A stretch of DNA of 64,000 bases from contig OZ345353.1 in assembly GCA_977006965.1 (NCBI GenBank), positions 2,914,001-2,978,000 of the forward strand, read 5' to 3'. Shown here piece after piece: positions 1 through 9,630 of the stretch (within the stretch, counting starts at the first letter, position 1; the number at the start of each line of letters is the position of its first letter). This DNA is from Phymatolithon calcareum (taxonomy: Eukaryota; Rhodophyta; Florideophyceae; Hapalidiales). The translations under genes and the position numbers were made by a program. A model generated the notes under the pieces. It saw nothing but the letters and a program-made list of their open reading frames with translations, searched no databases and had not been told where the DNA came from.

Positions 1-750
1 AGAAACCAAAGGTGCAGCGATGTGAGCGAAACGAGGGACGAATCGACGATAAAAGTTGGCGAGAGCAAAAAAGCTTTTGACAGCCTTCTTCCCGGCAGAG
101 GGACTTTCGGCATGTTGTGGAGACGGAAAACTCTTGACGGCGTCGACTAATGCCGGTTTGGGAAGTACCCCGTTTTGAGTAACCATGTGACCCAGGTACT
201 CTGTATTGGCTGCGCCAAACTTGCATTTGCGAAGGTTCAGCTGACAATTGAAGAAGCGCAAACGGTTGAAAATAACACGCAAATCGCGAAGATGAGTCTT
301 GATCGAGGAAGAAAACACGATTATATCATCTAAGTAGATGAGAGCACAATGGTAATTGAGGCCACGAAGAATGAAGTCCATGGTCTGTTGGAAAATAGCA
401 GGTGCATTTATCCATCCGAAAGGTAATCGACGCCACTGATACAGGCCGGACCGAGTGGAGAAAGCAGTCTTGATGCGCGGCCAAAGGCAGTTGATGGAAC
501 CCATAAATAGCGTCAAGAGTGGAGAAATACTTCATGCCGTGCAAAGAGTCCAGAATGTCATCTAAGCGTTGTAGCCGATACGCGGCTTGAAGAGTGGATG
601 CATTGACGCGGCGGTAATCAATGCAAAATCGTATTTTGCCGTTGGGTTTGGACACCAGAACAACAGGGAAAGACCAGTTGGAACGATTTTCCTCGATAAG
701 ACCTTGTCGCAGCATGTGCTGAACTTGCTCTTCGATGTGTCGATGGGCAA
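1..750 (-). pseudogene. Reverse transcriptase (Ty3/gypsy), frameshifted and truncated by window edge
   Basis: The upper part (about 326-715) reads the classic gypsy RT entry motifs, including FPVVLVSKPNGKIRFCIDYR and a FSTLD-type block with the first catalytic Asp. The frame is lost near 486-500. The next frame carries the LPFG-x-NAPA-x-FQ block, the YLDDI catalytic box (about 315-335) and NFYRRFV near 45-60. The two halves are in different frames, so an indel has killed the enzyme. RNase H and integrase are outside the window. Confidence 0.85.
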
Positions 751-1431
751 GTGGATGGCGACGGAAAGGAGGACAGCGATTAGGTTACGCAGGTCCAGTG
801 TCGATTGTGACGGGAGGGATATTGCGCATAGTTTCCGGCACGGACGGGGTCCGGTGCGAAAACGTCTGCGTGGGAGTGAAGCACCGCACTGAGTTGATTG
901 CCCTTCTCAGCAGACAGGTTGGAATCAAGAGCAGTATCGTAGTCGAGAGTAGGCGAATTTTCGTCAAAAAGGAAAGAGGCCTCGTCTGGTGCAAGCGATG
1001 CCGGTGTTAAAGACACATCCGGGTATGTCGGACCAGGATAAATCAGCATGTTGTTCGCAAATGCGTATAGTCCCGATAGGTACTAGATTCACGTCGTGAA
1101 AAGTGTGAACAACGGACAAGCGCAGTCCCTTAGGGAGCTTTGCGGGAATCGCCATCGGGTTTGCCACCATAATGCGCATATTAACGCAAGATGTGTCGAA
1201 AACGGCGTTAGAGACACAGATGTGGAACTGTGCCGTGGAATTCACGTTCGGGAGGGCCAAAACCACGGGAGAGCGCGTCGGGGAGGAGATATGTGCCACC
1301 ACAAGGTGCTGTTGTCGCGGAAGAATCGTCACATCATCGGACAGAGTGAGGTAGGTCTCCGGAAGAGGAACACTGACAAAGTAAGCATACTCCGGAGAAA
1401 CGGATGAGTCAGGAGAGCGGAGCATCACGGG

Positions 1432-1920
1432 CTAGTCGTGTAAGTTGATGACAGCGCAGGTGCTGATGAGAACGTCCAAATCGAGGATAACATCGTGCGA
1501 GAGATTGTCGCAGACAATAACGTCTGTTGTGACAGAAATACGATGTGTGAGCGAAAGAGGAAAACGAACAGCGCCTTTGACGGAGAGAAGAGATCCTTTG
1601 GCACCAGAGAGACGAAGAGAGGGATCGAAGAGACTCAGAGATTTGTCTTTGGAACGCATTTTGTGGAACAGAGTTGTAGACATGCAGGTGCGCTCGGCGC
1701 CAGTGTCAACCAAGGCAGTGACAGAACCATGTATCGAGTTGAGGAGCTTGATAGATGTCGTGAAACGAGAGGTCGACTGCAGCTGAGCGTAGGAGGAGAC
1801 ACCGCAAACAATTTGGCCTGAGTCGATGGACAGTGACCATATATCTTGGATCGGGCTGGCATGCCAGGGAGAGATGCCAGCCAAGTCGAGTTTTTTGAAT
1901 CGCGAATCGATCGAAGCCAA
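1432..1920 (-). pseudogene. Retropepsin-like aspartic protease segment (Ty3/gypsy)
   Basis: A 162-codon open segment contains ALVDTGAERTCMS, the D-T-G-A catalytic signature of retropepsins. Near its end is VILDLDVL, resembling the hydrophobic-hydrophobic-Gly flap and ILG region, but with the usual Gly replaced by Asp. Retropepsins cleave the Gag-Pol polyprotein and work as dimers. The segment sits between the zinc knuckle and the RT, as expected for gypsy elements. In-frame upstream there is a TAA near 1921, so it is cut off from gag. Confidence 0.75.
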
Positions 1921-1959
1921 TACTTAGGCCAACGGGTCTCGCGTAGTATCCACGTATGG

Positions 1960-3129
1960 GCGAGCGAAGATCTGTGCTCGGCATACCGAGGAAGCGGATT
2001 GAAACCGTTGTTGGCAGTGTGTGCGTCTCGTATATCCTTGGCGACGTCATCGTCCTCGATAGAACAATCAGAAATTTGGTGAGAACGGCTCCCGCAGCGT
2101 AAACAGTGTGTTGACCACTGGGTTGGGCCGCGTCTTGGTTTCCTAGAGGACTTGTCCGGTACCCCGCCGGGGTTTCGGTCGGCATACATACTTTTCAGTG
2201 TGTCCGCAGCGGAGGAAATCTGTGCAATCGACTGAATGAGGGTTGGATTGTCGTTGTCCCCGGGAATCGGTTCAGAGCGGAGCCGCTTCGTCGGAAGTTC
2301 GGCAGAAACAGGACGCGAACGAGCAGAGCGGAGATACGTAGTGGGGTCGTACAAATTGTAAGCTTGTGCGGTAGAGCGAGATGAGCGAGCCTCAGTCTTT
2401 GCCTGATAGTGCCTGATAAGGCCAGATCCATGAGCGGAGGACGAAGAGGCCGTTAACGAGTTCATCTTGCATTCGTACGAGCGTATGGATTCAATAAGAG
2501 CGGTCAGAGTCCAGTTTGACTCACCCCAGTACAAGATGAGGCGGTCCAAATGCTCGATCAAATCCGGCTCGGATGGACGTAAGTAGTCGAGAAGTCGAGC
2601 AAGGATTGCGTCTTCGACAGCACTAGAAACGTGTTTGCCAGCCGGAGTGGTACTACCGTACATCGCCTCGTGAAGAGCGTCGGATGAATTGCGAACGTCG
2701 CGGCGGGGAAGCAAGTCTTCCTCCTTGGCCAATGGGCAGACAAATGCTCATTTACGTCCATAGTCGGAGGTTTGACGTAGCGAGAAAGAGCCCTGGTGAG
2801 GTCCGCCGTTGGTTTGGTATACACGCGATCGCTGGAGAGAGCGAATTCCAAAAGACAGACAGGAGAACAAGGCGTTTGCGGACCGTCGCTAGGTTCGTGC
2901 GATGCGATGTGCGCCTCCACGACATCCAGTTCCGAAGTTCGGCAGTGAGGAGACGAGAAATATCCACCGGATTACGTACATTGAGGTCACAACAGAGGTC
3001 TGCCGCGCCCGAGATCCAGTACGAAGCGTCCATATCGTGACGATACACGAAGGTGTCGCGGAGTTACTGTTGGGCGACAATAATTTTTCGCGCTATGTAG
3101 TTTTGTTTTACCGCGTTGTTCGTCGCCAT
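1960..3129 (-). pseudogene. gag relic with CCHC zinc knuckle (Ty3/gypsy)
   Basis: The start codon at 3129 is followed by a short open stretch that ends in TAA at about 3064. The frame then continues after the stop, and another frameshift occurs near 2.75-2.9 kb. The longest open piece covers about 2.0-2.7 kb and contains a C-x2-C-x4-H-x4-C knuckle (CLRCGSRSHQISDC) at about 2065-2106. This is the nucleocapsid-type RNA-binding motif of retroelement Gag proteins. The capsid part is recognised only by position, not by sequence similarity that I can recall. The gene is non-functional as it stands. Confidence 0.7.
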
Positions 3130-3530
3130 GGTGTGAGACAGGATGAAACGAAACGGCGAGAATACAGCGAGGCAAGTATCGAAACGGCGTGTGCGCTGGG
3201 GACGAAGCGCGAAGCAGGAAAGTTGGCAACGAGGAGAGCGCAGAGCAAGAGCTATGTGCGAGGTTTGAAAACGAGTAGCAGATCCACCATGTAACGTACG
3301 CGTTGGCTGTGCGTCGTTAAGTGCGCGCACGAAGGCACGCTAGAGGGCACCCCGCACAGTAAAGTTGTCTGTGCGGGTTCGTTTATTCGGAAACGTGTGC
3401 CCGTGGAGACAGTGTGTCTCCAATATTGTGCTGTGTGTTGGAGTGTTGGATGTGTGTCCTCAGTTGTTCTCCCTCTCTCTCTCTGCTATGTGAACTTGGC
3501 GAGCTATTTCTACTAAAATCTCCCGGAGGT

Positions 3531-4514
3531 AGTCAACGATGATTGGCTAACGAGCAGTGAAAAGATCTCTCTGAGGTGCGCATCATAATGCCCATTAAAA
3601 GGCATTACAGTACCATTGATGAACCAAAATTTTATGGCCAGTGTGCCAGTATTTACGTTTGCAACTCGCTCTTTTCATAATGACAACACAAATTTTAAGT
3701 CATCATCATTTCGTTGCATAATAAAGACATTTTTTGATGCAACAGTCTAGTCAGCTGCTTCAATTCGGACGGATTGAAATGCACGCAAGCTGTACAGTAC
3801 TGTAAACCTGTGCCCTTCTTGGACAGAGAAATGATACGTATTTCCAGTCAGATGCAGTGATGTTCCAACTTAGGCATGCGTCAGTGCATTACGACATTCC
3901 ATTGCACAATTACTTGGTTGTTAACACACTTAATAGACTGAATCGTTTAATAGAGCAAAAAGTCGGCAAACGTTCGGCAAATGTTCGTCTGTTTCGTTGG
4001 TGAAGTTCTAATTTGTCAATTTTCAATGAGCTCTCACTCGTGAGTTCGCGAGACAGCCGAACAGTTTATTGCGAATCTTTTCCACGCATAGCTTGTAGAA
4101 CATGCTCCATCACAGCGATCTGGAAAATGTTCATGCTTTCCACAAAAGTTTGGTCGGTAAAATTTCGAAAAATCGTTTAATTGCCGAACGTTCGGCAACT
4201 TTGACCAGCCATATCTTGCCGTTCGATTGATCGAGCTTATTTATTGCACCGAATGTTTGAATACCTTGGTCATTGCTACCATAATTCGTGTCCATTTGCG
4301 CATAAAGTTAAAGAACTGGCGAGAATTCGGCAAGCGAAGTTTAAAGAAAGCGAACATTCGAACATACGAGGCAACTAACTTCGATGAAGCTGTCTGTGAA
4401 GACATTTCGAGAAACAAATAGAACTTACATCAGTAGTTCAATACGGCACTGCACAGCAGTTGCAATTGGAACTGCACAAAAACGTTTTTGAGCCAAACAT
4501 CGAATTTTACTCTT
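3531..4514. other. AT-rich intergenic stretch, no gene recognised
   Basis: I see no credible coding frame. There are related words built on GTTCGGCAA, including an 18-bp perfect palindrome at 4181-4198 (TTGCCGAACGTTCGGCAA) and direct copies near 3964-3990. This could be a degenerate element end, but I cannot assign it. Confidence 0.5.
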
Positions 4515-4532
4515 GAGAATGCGGGAAATATC
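4515..4532 (+). repeat. Left terminal inverted repeat of the Harbinger-like element
   Basis: GAGAATGCGGGAAATATC, matching 7519-7536 exactly in reverse complement. Confidence 0.85.
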
Positions 4533-4620
4533 GAAAAAACCGTTACTAAAAACAATAACTATATTTTTAAAAAGGACGAAGATCGTTTACAGCCATTGCA
4601 ACCGGCTCTACTGTAAGGGC

Positions 4621-5514
4621 TTACATAAGCTCGAACTCGTCATTATCATTCACAACGGCATAGTCTTCAGCCCTGGCCTTCAAGTCGACATAAACGACCT
4701 TCGTATCCATGCCCTTCCACCCGAGGTTATACTTGGCATCAATATGCGTCTCTACTGCAACGGGCAGCGGGATGCGAGCTTTAGATTTGACGTCGTCCGC
4801 AACCCTCGCCCTTTTCGCCTTTAGGGCATTCTCGAACCCCGCAATTTTAGGATGGTAGTGCGTATATCCGTTTTTTGCTCCTGGGACCAACCATTTTTTA
4901 TGCAGCATTACCAGATTCACGATAGATTCTGGCCAAATGACGGTCACCTCCAGAGCATCCCCACCCTCGGTGACAGAAAGGGAGAAATCGCCAGACCCAA
5001 CTCCAGACGGAAGAACAACTGCGACTGTGACCCTCTTCGTCTTCACACTCGGTTCATCCCACTGCGAGACAAGGAAGAGGGGTTTAAATGAACCTTCGCC
5101 CATAACGATTTCATCTCCTGCGCCAGAGTACCACATCTCTTCTTCGGAGTCATCCACAGGGTCCTCAGCTTCAGAACCGAAGTGGCGCCGCTTGTAGCCC
5201 CGATCGGTGCATCGACGGTTCAATTCGTCGCCATCATCCTCACATGCAGACGCAGGCGCTGGACCAACAAAGTTGATGTTAGCACAGACATACATTGAAA
5301 TTTAGCGTACTGGAGGGCAAAGAGTCTTACTTTTGGCCATCTCTTTTCTGAGATTGTTATAGTGCGTGCGGAAATTTGCAAGCTTGTGCTGCTGAAATAC
5401 CGGATCGGACTGATGCACGGTTTTCGGATCCTCTTTGCCAGTAATCTCGCCCGATTTAAATTTCAGAGCGAGGAGCTTTCTGGCAGCTGAAGTCTTGGTT
5501 AGCTTCGGCGGCAT
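4621..5514 (-). CDS. Accessory protein of the Harbinger-like element, two exons
   Basis: Exon 1 runs from the ATG at 5514 to 5331; a 72-nt intron (5330-5259) starts GTAAGA and ends CCAG; exon 2 runs 5258-4621. The phase-1 junction joins two frames that otherwise look like separate ORFs of 70 and 224 codons, giving about 273 aa. The N-terminus is basic and Lys/Thr-rich (MPPKLTKTSAARK). The middle is acidic (EDPVDDSEEEMW), and the C-terminal half is predicted beta-rich. I do not recognise a named domain. Position and divergence from the transposase suggest the second protein of the element, a role often held by a Myb/SANT-like DNA-binding protein in PIF/Harbinger elements. No HTH can be called by eye. 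The splice model is inferred, not observed. Confidence 0.6.
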
Positions 5515-5774
5515 TTCTTAGAGGCAAGAGCACTAAACTTTGTTGGCAAAGAGTGTCCAGCTTAGAGCGGTGCTTTGTTTGTGGAGCGTTACAGGATCCT
5601 AAGATGTGCAAGCGGACCGAGCTTATATAGAGGGAAATACGAGGGTGCAGTAGTTTACGTCCAGGGATATCAAGAATGCAAAGCACTGTTTGCTTTCGCG
5701 TCATTAAATTACGCGCCAAACGGAACGTATCAAAAAATTTTAAAATAAAATTGGACAAAATGGTAGCAAAAGTT

Positions 5775-6260
5775 ACGTGCATGAATTACGCGTGCGAAAT
5801 TTCGCGAAACTTTTGGCGAGAAAAAGTGTCAAGAAACAGCTTAAAATCGAAAGTTTATATTTCTTATACTTTTGCATGGCTCAGAAAGCTACAGAATTCA
5901 TCTATGCTTCATTTTTTTGACGAAACTTGAAAGAACTTCTCGCCATTTATCTGTACATATAAAAATTTCAATCAAATTGTATTGTCTTGCCGGCGAAAGT
6001 TTCAATTGAAAATCGAAACTTTCGCAATTTTTTCGAAAGTTACGACTTTCGATTAGAACTTTCGGGTGCAAGCAGCAAATTATCCCCATTTTTGCATGCA
6101 AAATTTCATACAATCCGTACTTTAGATGAATTTCGTGTGAGAAAGAAATAAAAAAGAAGAATCTCGGTACCGAATTTCGCTTTAAATAAAACAGGAAAGC
6201 GAAACTTTTTAAGGCTCATTTTGTCGAAGAGAAAGTTTCGCGAAAGAAAATCTGGCTGTT
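5775..6260. repeat. Cluster of GAAAGTTTCG / CGAAACTTTC words inside the Harbinger-like element
   Basis: Between the two divergent genes, variants of CGAAAGTTTC and its complement recur more than ten times in both orientations, for example near 5800, 5990-6065 and 6190-6245. They may be binding sites for one of the element's proteins or part of the bidirectional promoter. No strict period is visible. Confidence 0.55.
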
Positions 6261-6425
6261 TTGGTTCTGTTACGGAGACAAAAATCATAAACGCGTTTCA
6301 TAATTTTTTGCGGTTTATATAATTGTAAGCTCTCTGACACGAAAAAGAAATTAATTGGTTGCTAGAAAAAAGCGGGAAAATTTCACAGCCAATTAAATTG
6401 CGTGTGATCTATAATTAGCTGAGCT

Positions 6426-7431
6426 TTGCTGTTTGAGTCGCGTTTTACACTCTCTGCTTGCAGTGGTAGCCAACTTAACCTCAAGTCCGATCAACCAAGT
6501 GTAGCGCGAACCATTTCGCGGTCCTTTGTAGAGCTTGACTCGAAAGTTTTCGAGCACGCGGCGGAAGGAATACTTCAAAATGCTGCTGGCCTCAGCGTTG
6601 TCGTGCAGAATCGGCGTTTCCGGGCTCTCTTTGGCGTTACGGCCGAGCTGTGCGCCATTGTCTGGAACCATATTGGTGTCGCACTTCCTGCGAGATCTAG
6701 TCCTGTTCATCTACTTTGGGCCCTCCTATTTCTAAAAGTGTACGCCTCCGAACACTGTAACAGCGCCCTAACGGGCACTGATGAAAAGACGTTCCGTAAG
6801 TGGGCTTGGATTTTTGTGAAACTCATTGCCGATCTTAATGTTGTAAGTGTTCTACTGCTCGATTCCGTAATGTTTCTTAGCTTCTTTCCTGACCATGTTT
6901 TAGATCAAATGGGAGGCTCGACTGGAAGGGAATTCAGATTTTTATTGTCATGTATCTGTTGACGGTACAGACTGTCCCATTTTTGAGCCATCCCCTTTCC
7001 ATCCCAAATGGTACTCACATAAGTTTAAAGGTCCCGGTCTCCGCTACGAAGTGGGTATTGCCATCGCTACAGGCCATATTGTATGGGTACACGGCCCATT
7101 TCCGTGCGGTACCTATCCGGATCTCAAAATCTTGCGAATGGGTATTAAAAACAAGCTAATGGCCGGTGAAAAAGTCGTAGCTGACGGGGGATACAAAGAC
7201 GAGCGTTGTGAGTACAGTGCCGGAACCGATAGTGGAGTTTCTAATCGGTTTCATTCAATTACCAGGGCGCGGCATGAAACGGTCAACCGCAGGATGAAGC
7301 ATTTCGGAGCGATTCAGCAGCGATTTAGACATGATAAGAAGAAGCACTCTCTCTGCTTTCATGCTGTTGCCAACCTGACCCAATTGATGATAGAAAACGG
7401 TGATATATTGTTCAAGGTCCAAATGAATTAA
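6426..7431 (+). CDS. PIF/Harbinger-like DDE transposase, two exons
   Basis: Exon 1 is 6426-6842, followed by a 61-nt intron 6843-6903 (GTAAGT...TTTTAG), then exon 2 6904-7431. The intron is phase 0 and gives about 314 aa. After splicing, the reading continues through HVSVDGTDCPIFEPSPF, then CGTYPDLKILRMG, VVADGGYKDERC, and a C-terminal block beginning ARHETVNRRMKHF. These match the D, D, E-type spacing of DDE_Tnp_4/Harbinger transposases: VDGTDC for the first Asp, VADGGY for the second, and the E of RHETVN. The enzyme would cut and paste the element through its inverted repeats. The intron has a plausible branch region and pyrimidine tract. Upstream start choice is uncertain; the ATG at 6426 is simply the first in frame. 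Confidence 0.8.
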
Positions 7432-7518
7432 ATCTGGTTTCTAGTGTAATGTGACATTTCAAAAGCTCTCAGGTCCATTTTACGAGCGGGCGCAGCACAG
7501 CTGAAATTTCGTTATTTT

Positions 7519-7536
7519 GATATTTCCCGCATTCTC
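7519..7536 (-). repeat. Right terminal inverted repeat of the Harbinger-like element
   Basis: Reverse complement of 4515-4532 with no mismatch. Confidence 0.85.
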
Positions 7537-7899
7537 CTGGTTGTCACCTCTAAATCTTTGATTGGTCAGGCCCACCGCATTGCGGATCACATGATGTGAT
7601 CTGCAGTGCATGAGGTGCACTGGGGGAGCAAAGCCCCGTGATAGACGCCGAGCGCACTATCCGAGGACGATGAAAAGTGGCGTCCTGGCATTGGATAGTG
7701 CTTTTGGTGTCCTTATGACACCTGTGGAGGGGTACATATGACGACAACTCAGTGTAAATCGGATTAACTTGAAAGTGTCATGTAAGGCACTGCCCAATTC
7801 GTCCCACGTCTCCTCAATCACTGTTCTGCGGATTACTGTCAAGGAATCCGAGGACTATGCGGCAAGTGTCCACGAACACGTGTGCAACGAGCCAAAGGG

Positions 7900-7969
7900 A
7901 GTGGACTGTATTGCGCACACGAGCACATCTTTGGCCAAAGATGCGCTCGTGCGCGCAATACAGTGCACT
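7900..7969. repeat. 33-bp inverted repeat, 4-nt loop
   Basis: Arms 7900-7932 and 7937-7969 pair with three mismatches around a GGCC loop. The sequence is rich in GCGC/CGAGC. Could form a strong hairpin. Confidence 0.8.
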
Positions 7970-7993
7970 CGGGTGCTAGATTTATCACGGCCC

Positions 7994-8021
7994 AGCCGCA
8001 AGAAGCGCGCTTCTTGCGGCT
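7994..8021. repeat. 28-bp perfect palindrome
   Basis: AGCCGCAAGAAGCG at 7994-8007 is followed directly by its reverse complement at 8008-8021, only 24 bp after the preceding hairpin. Confidence 0.85.
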
Positions 8022-9630
8022 ATCTGCGCATAGGTTGCGCATTGCCTCTGCTATTTTCACCGCGCGCTCAGCCTGCAGTTCGGTTTGCGCATACAATGTT
8101 GCAGAGCGCAGAGCTCCAGGTATGAGCCATTGCACCTATTCGCGCACAATTACTACTTCGTGATGTGGACCATTATATTGTGGGTTTCCGATTCATAGTT
8201 AAGATTGACGACAGCACGCCCTTTAATGTTTCTAAATTAACATTTGAGATAGCGATCTAACCAAAATGCACTGTGGTACAGGTCTGGGCTATGTTTTGAA
8301 CCGGCATGATAGCAAATAGTTTATTGTGCATGTATGAATCATCTTAGAGAGAGGAGCTCCTGTCTGGAGTATAGGGAACTTGTACCGTCGTGGAAAGAGT
8401 ACTTAGTATCGGAATCATTCACGCAATGCGTCTGCTTGACGAGCCACCCTGATGTCCGCGTACGCGAGGTGCGGACTGTCCAAGAGTGTCGTTGTTATCT
8501 CCGGACGGAACATGTGGGTCAGATTGTGGGGATCGAGGGTGTGGACGGCCTTGGAGACGGCCCCGAGACAACTGTGTGGGAGGAGACGGACGAAGTTCCA
8601 GGGCGACAGGACCGCTAATAACGGTGCATGGCCCAGGCGCGGATCGGTTGGGATTAGGTGGAACCCAGATCTCGGTTCTAATCCATGCTTGGGGAAGCGA
8701 GATAACACTCACGTGGGAAAGTTCCCAGTCCTGCGGGTTTGTTTCTGGATGTGGCCTGTTCATTTTGGGAAATACGGGGCGAGCGGTGTAGAGTGGGGAT
8801 ATTGAGAACTGAAGCTTGAGGGAGATATTGCGATCTCAAGGCTGCAGGTTTGAGAAGACTACTTTATATCATGTGCAGATCGATACGCACAGGCGCATCT
8901 CAGCTGCGCGTTTGCACACACTGGTTTATCGTCCCTCTGATTTCGGCATTCCAAATACCACAAGTGGTGTATCCCTGGACATTGGACATTGAGTGCCCAG
9001 TTAACATCGAGCTCGAGTCCCAGAACTGTGCATTATGAGAACTATTTCAGGGACACCTATCCTACAGAGCGATCTGTAGAAATGATAGTCGGTCGTATTG
9101 TGTCTGATCGTGGAGTAAAGGTGAGATCTGATTTTGGCTCGAATATCTATATTACCTATAGAGCACGGGCAGGCTGTCACGGCCGTGTCTAGTGATATGT
9201 AAATGTGTCCGTGGATTGCTGTTGTGTTTCTCGGATTGGGCGGGTATGTGAAGCGAATTGAAGGTGCAAGGGGCGCCGTCCGCTCGACAGTTAACTATAT
9301 TCAACATAATTGCTACACTGTGATCTTCTGGAGTGCATGAACCAGGAACGTACGCGCCATGTACGACATGCGCTCAACGAGACCATACATCTTGGTCGCT
9401 CCTTAGCGGGTTCTGTCCCTATTTAATTCCATTGTTCAAGGCTTCTCCAGATACTACATAGGTCAAGATCTCATCCTGGGGCACATAAGTGAAGATTTAA
9501 TCCAGGACGTCAAATCCAGAAGTTTGAAAAGACATGTATCTTTACGTGAGCGTAATCCTAGAAATGCATTGCAGTACAAATGAGCGAGAGATATTTAGTG
9601 GAATCAGAAAGATGCAAGGGAGAGCTGATC

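Larger units (their letters stand above)
1..3330 (-). mobile_element. Decayed Ty3/gypsy LTR retrotransposon, left-truncated by window
   Basis: Reading the minus strand from about 3.3 kb down to 1, the order is gag, CCHC zinc knuckle, aspartic protease, reverse transcriptase. This is the Ty3/gypsy order as far as it is visible; RNase H and integrase would lie left of the window. The frame is broken several times: an in-frame TAA about 20 codons into gag, at least one frameshift around 2.75-2.9 kb, a TAA just before the protease segment near 1.92 kb, and a frameshift in the RT near 0.49 kb. It is therefore a dead copy. A possible 5' LTR lies upstream of gag (about 3.29-3.53 kb) but I could not define its ends. 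Confidence 0.85.
4515..7536. mobile_element. Complete PIF/Harbinger-like DNA transposon, 3.0 kb, two genes
   Basis: The segment is bounded by an exact 18-bp terminal inverted repeat: GAGAATGCGGGAAATATC at 4515-4532 and its reverse complement at 7519-7536. Similarity extends a little further inward. Inside are a two-exon gene on the minus strand and a DDE transposase on the plus strand, transcribed away from a shared AT-rich centre. A two-protein layout is typical of PIF/Harbinger and ISL2EU-type elements. Flanking 3-mers are CTT and CTG, so the expected 3-bp target duplication is at best imperfect. Both genes look open, so the copy may be recent. Confidence 0.8.
7537..9630. other. Non-coding stretch with hairpins between two element blocks
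   Basis: All frames here are short, overlap on both strands and show no recognisable motif. The notable content is two strong hairpins at 7900-8021. The rest, including the GC-richer 8.4-8.8 kb part, shows nothing I can assign. Confidence 0.5.

Noticed and set aside
8334-8805. Overlapping frames on both strands around 8.4-8.8 kb
   Set aside because: Open on several frames because of local GC content; no motif, no conserved start, no splice context.
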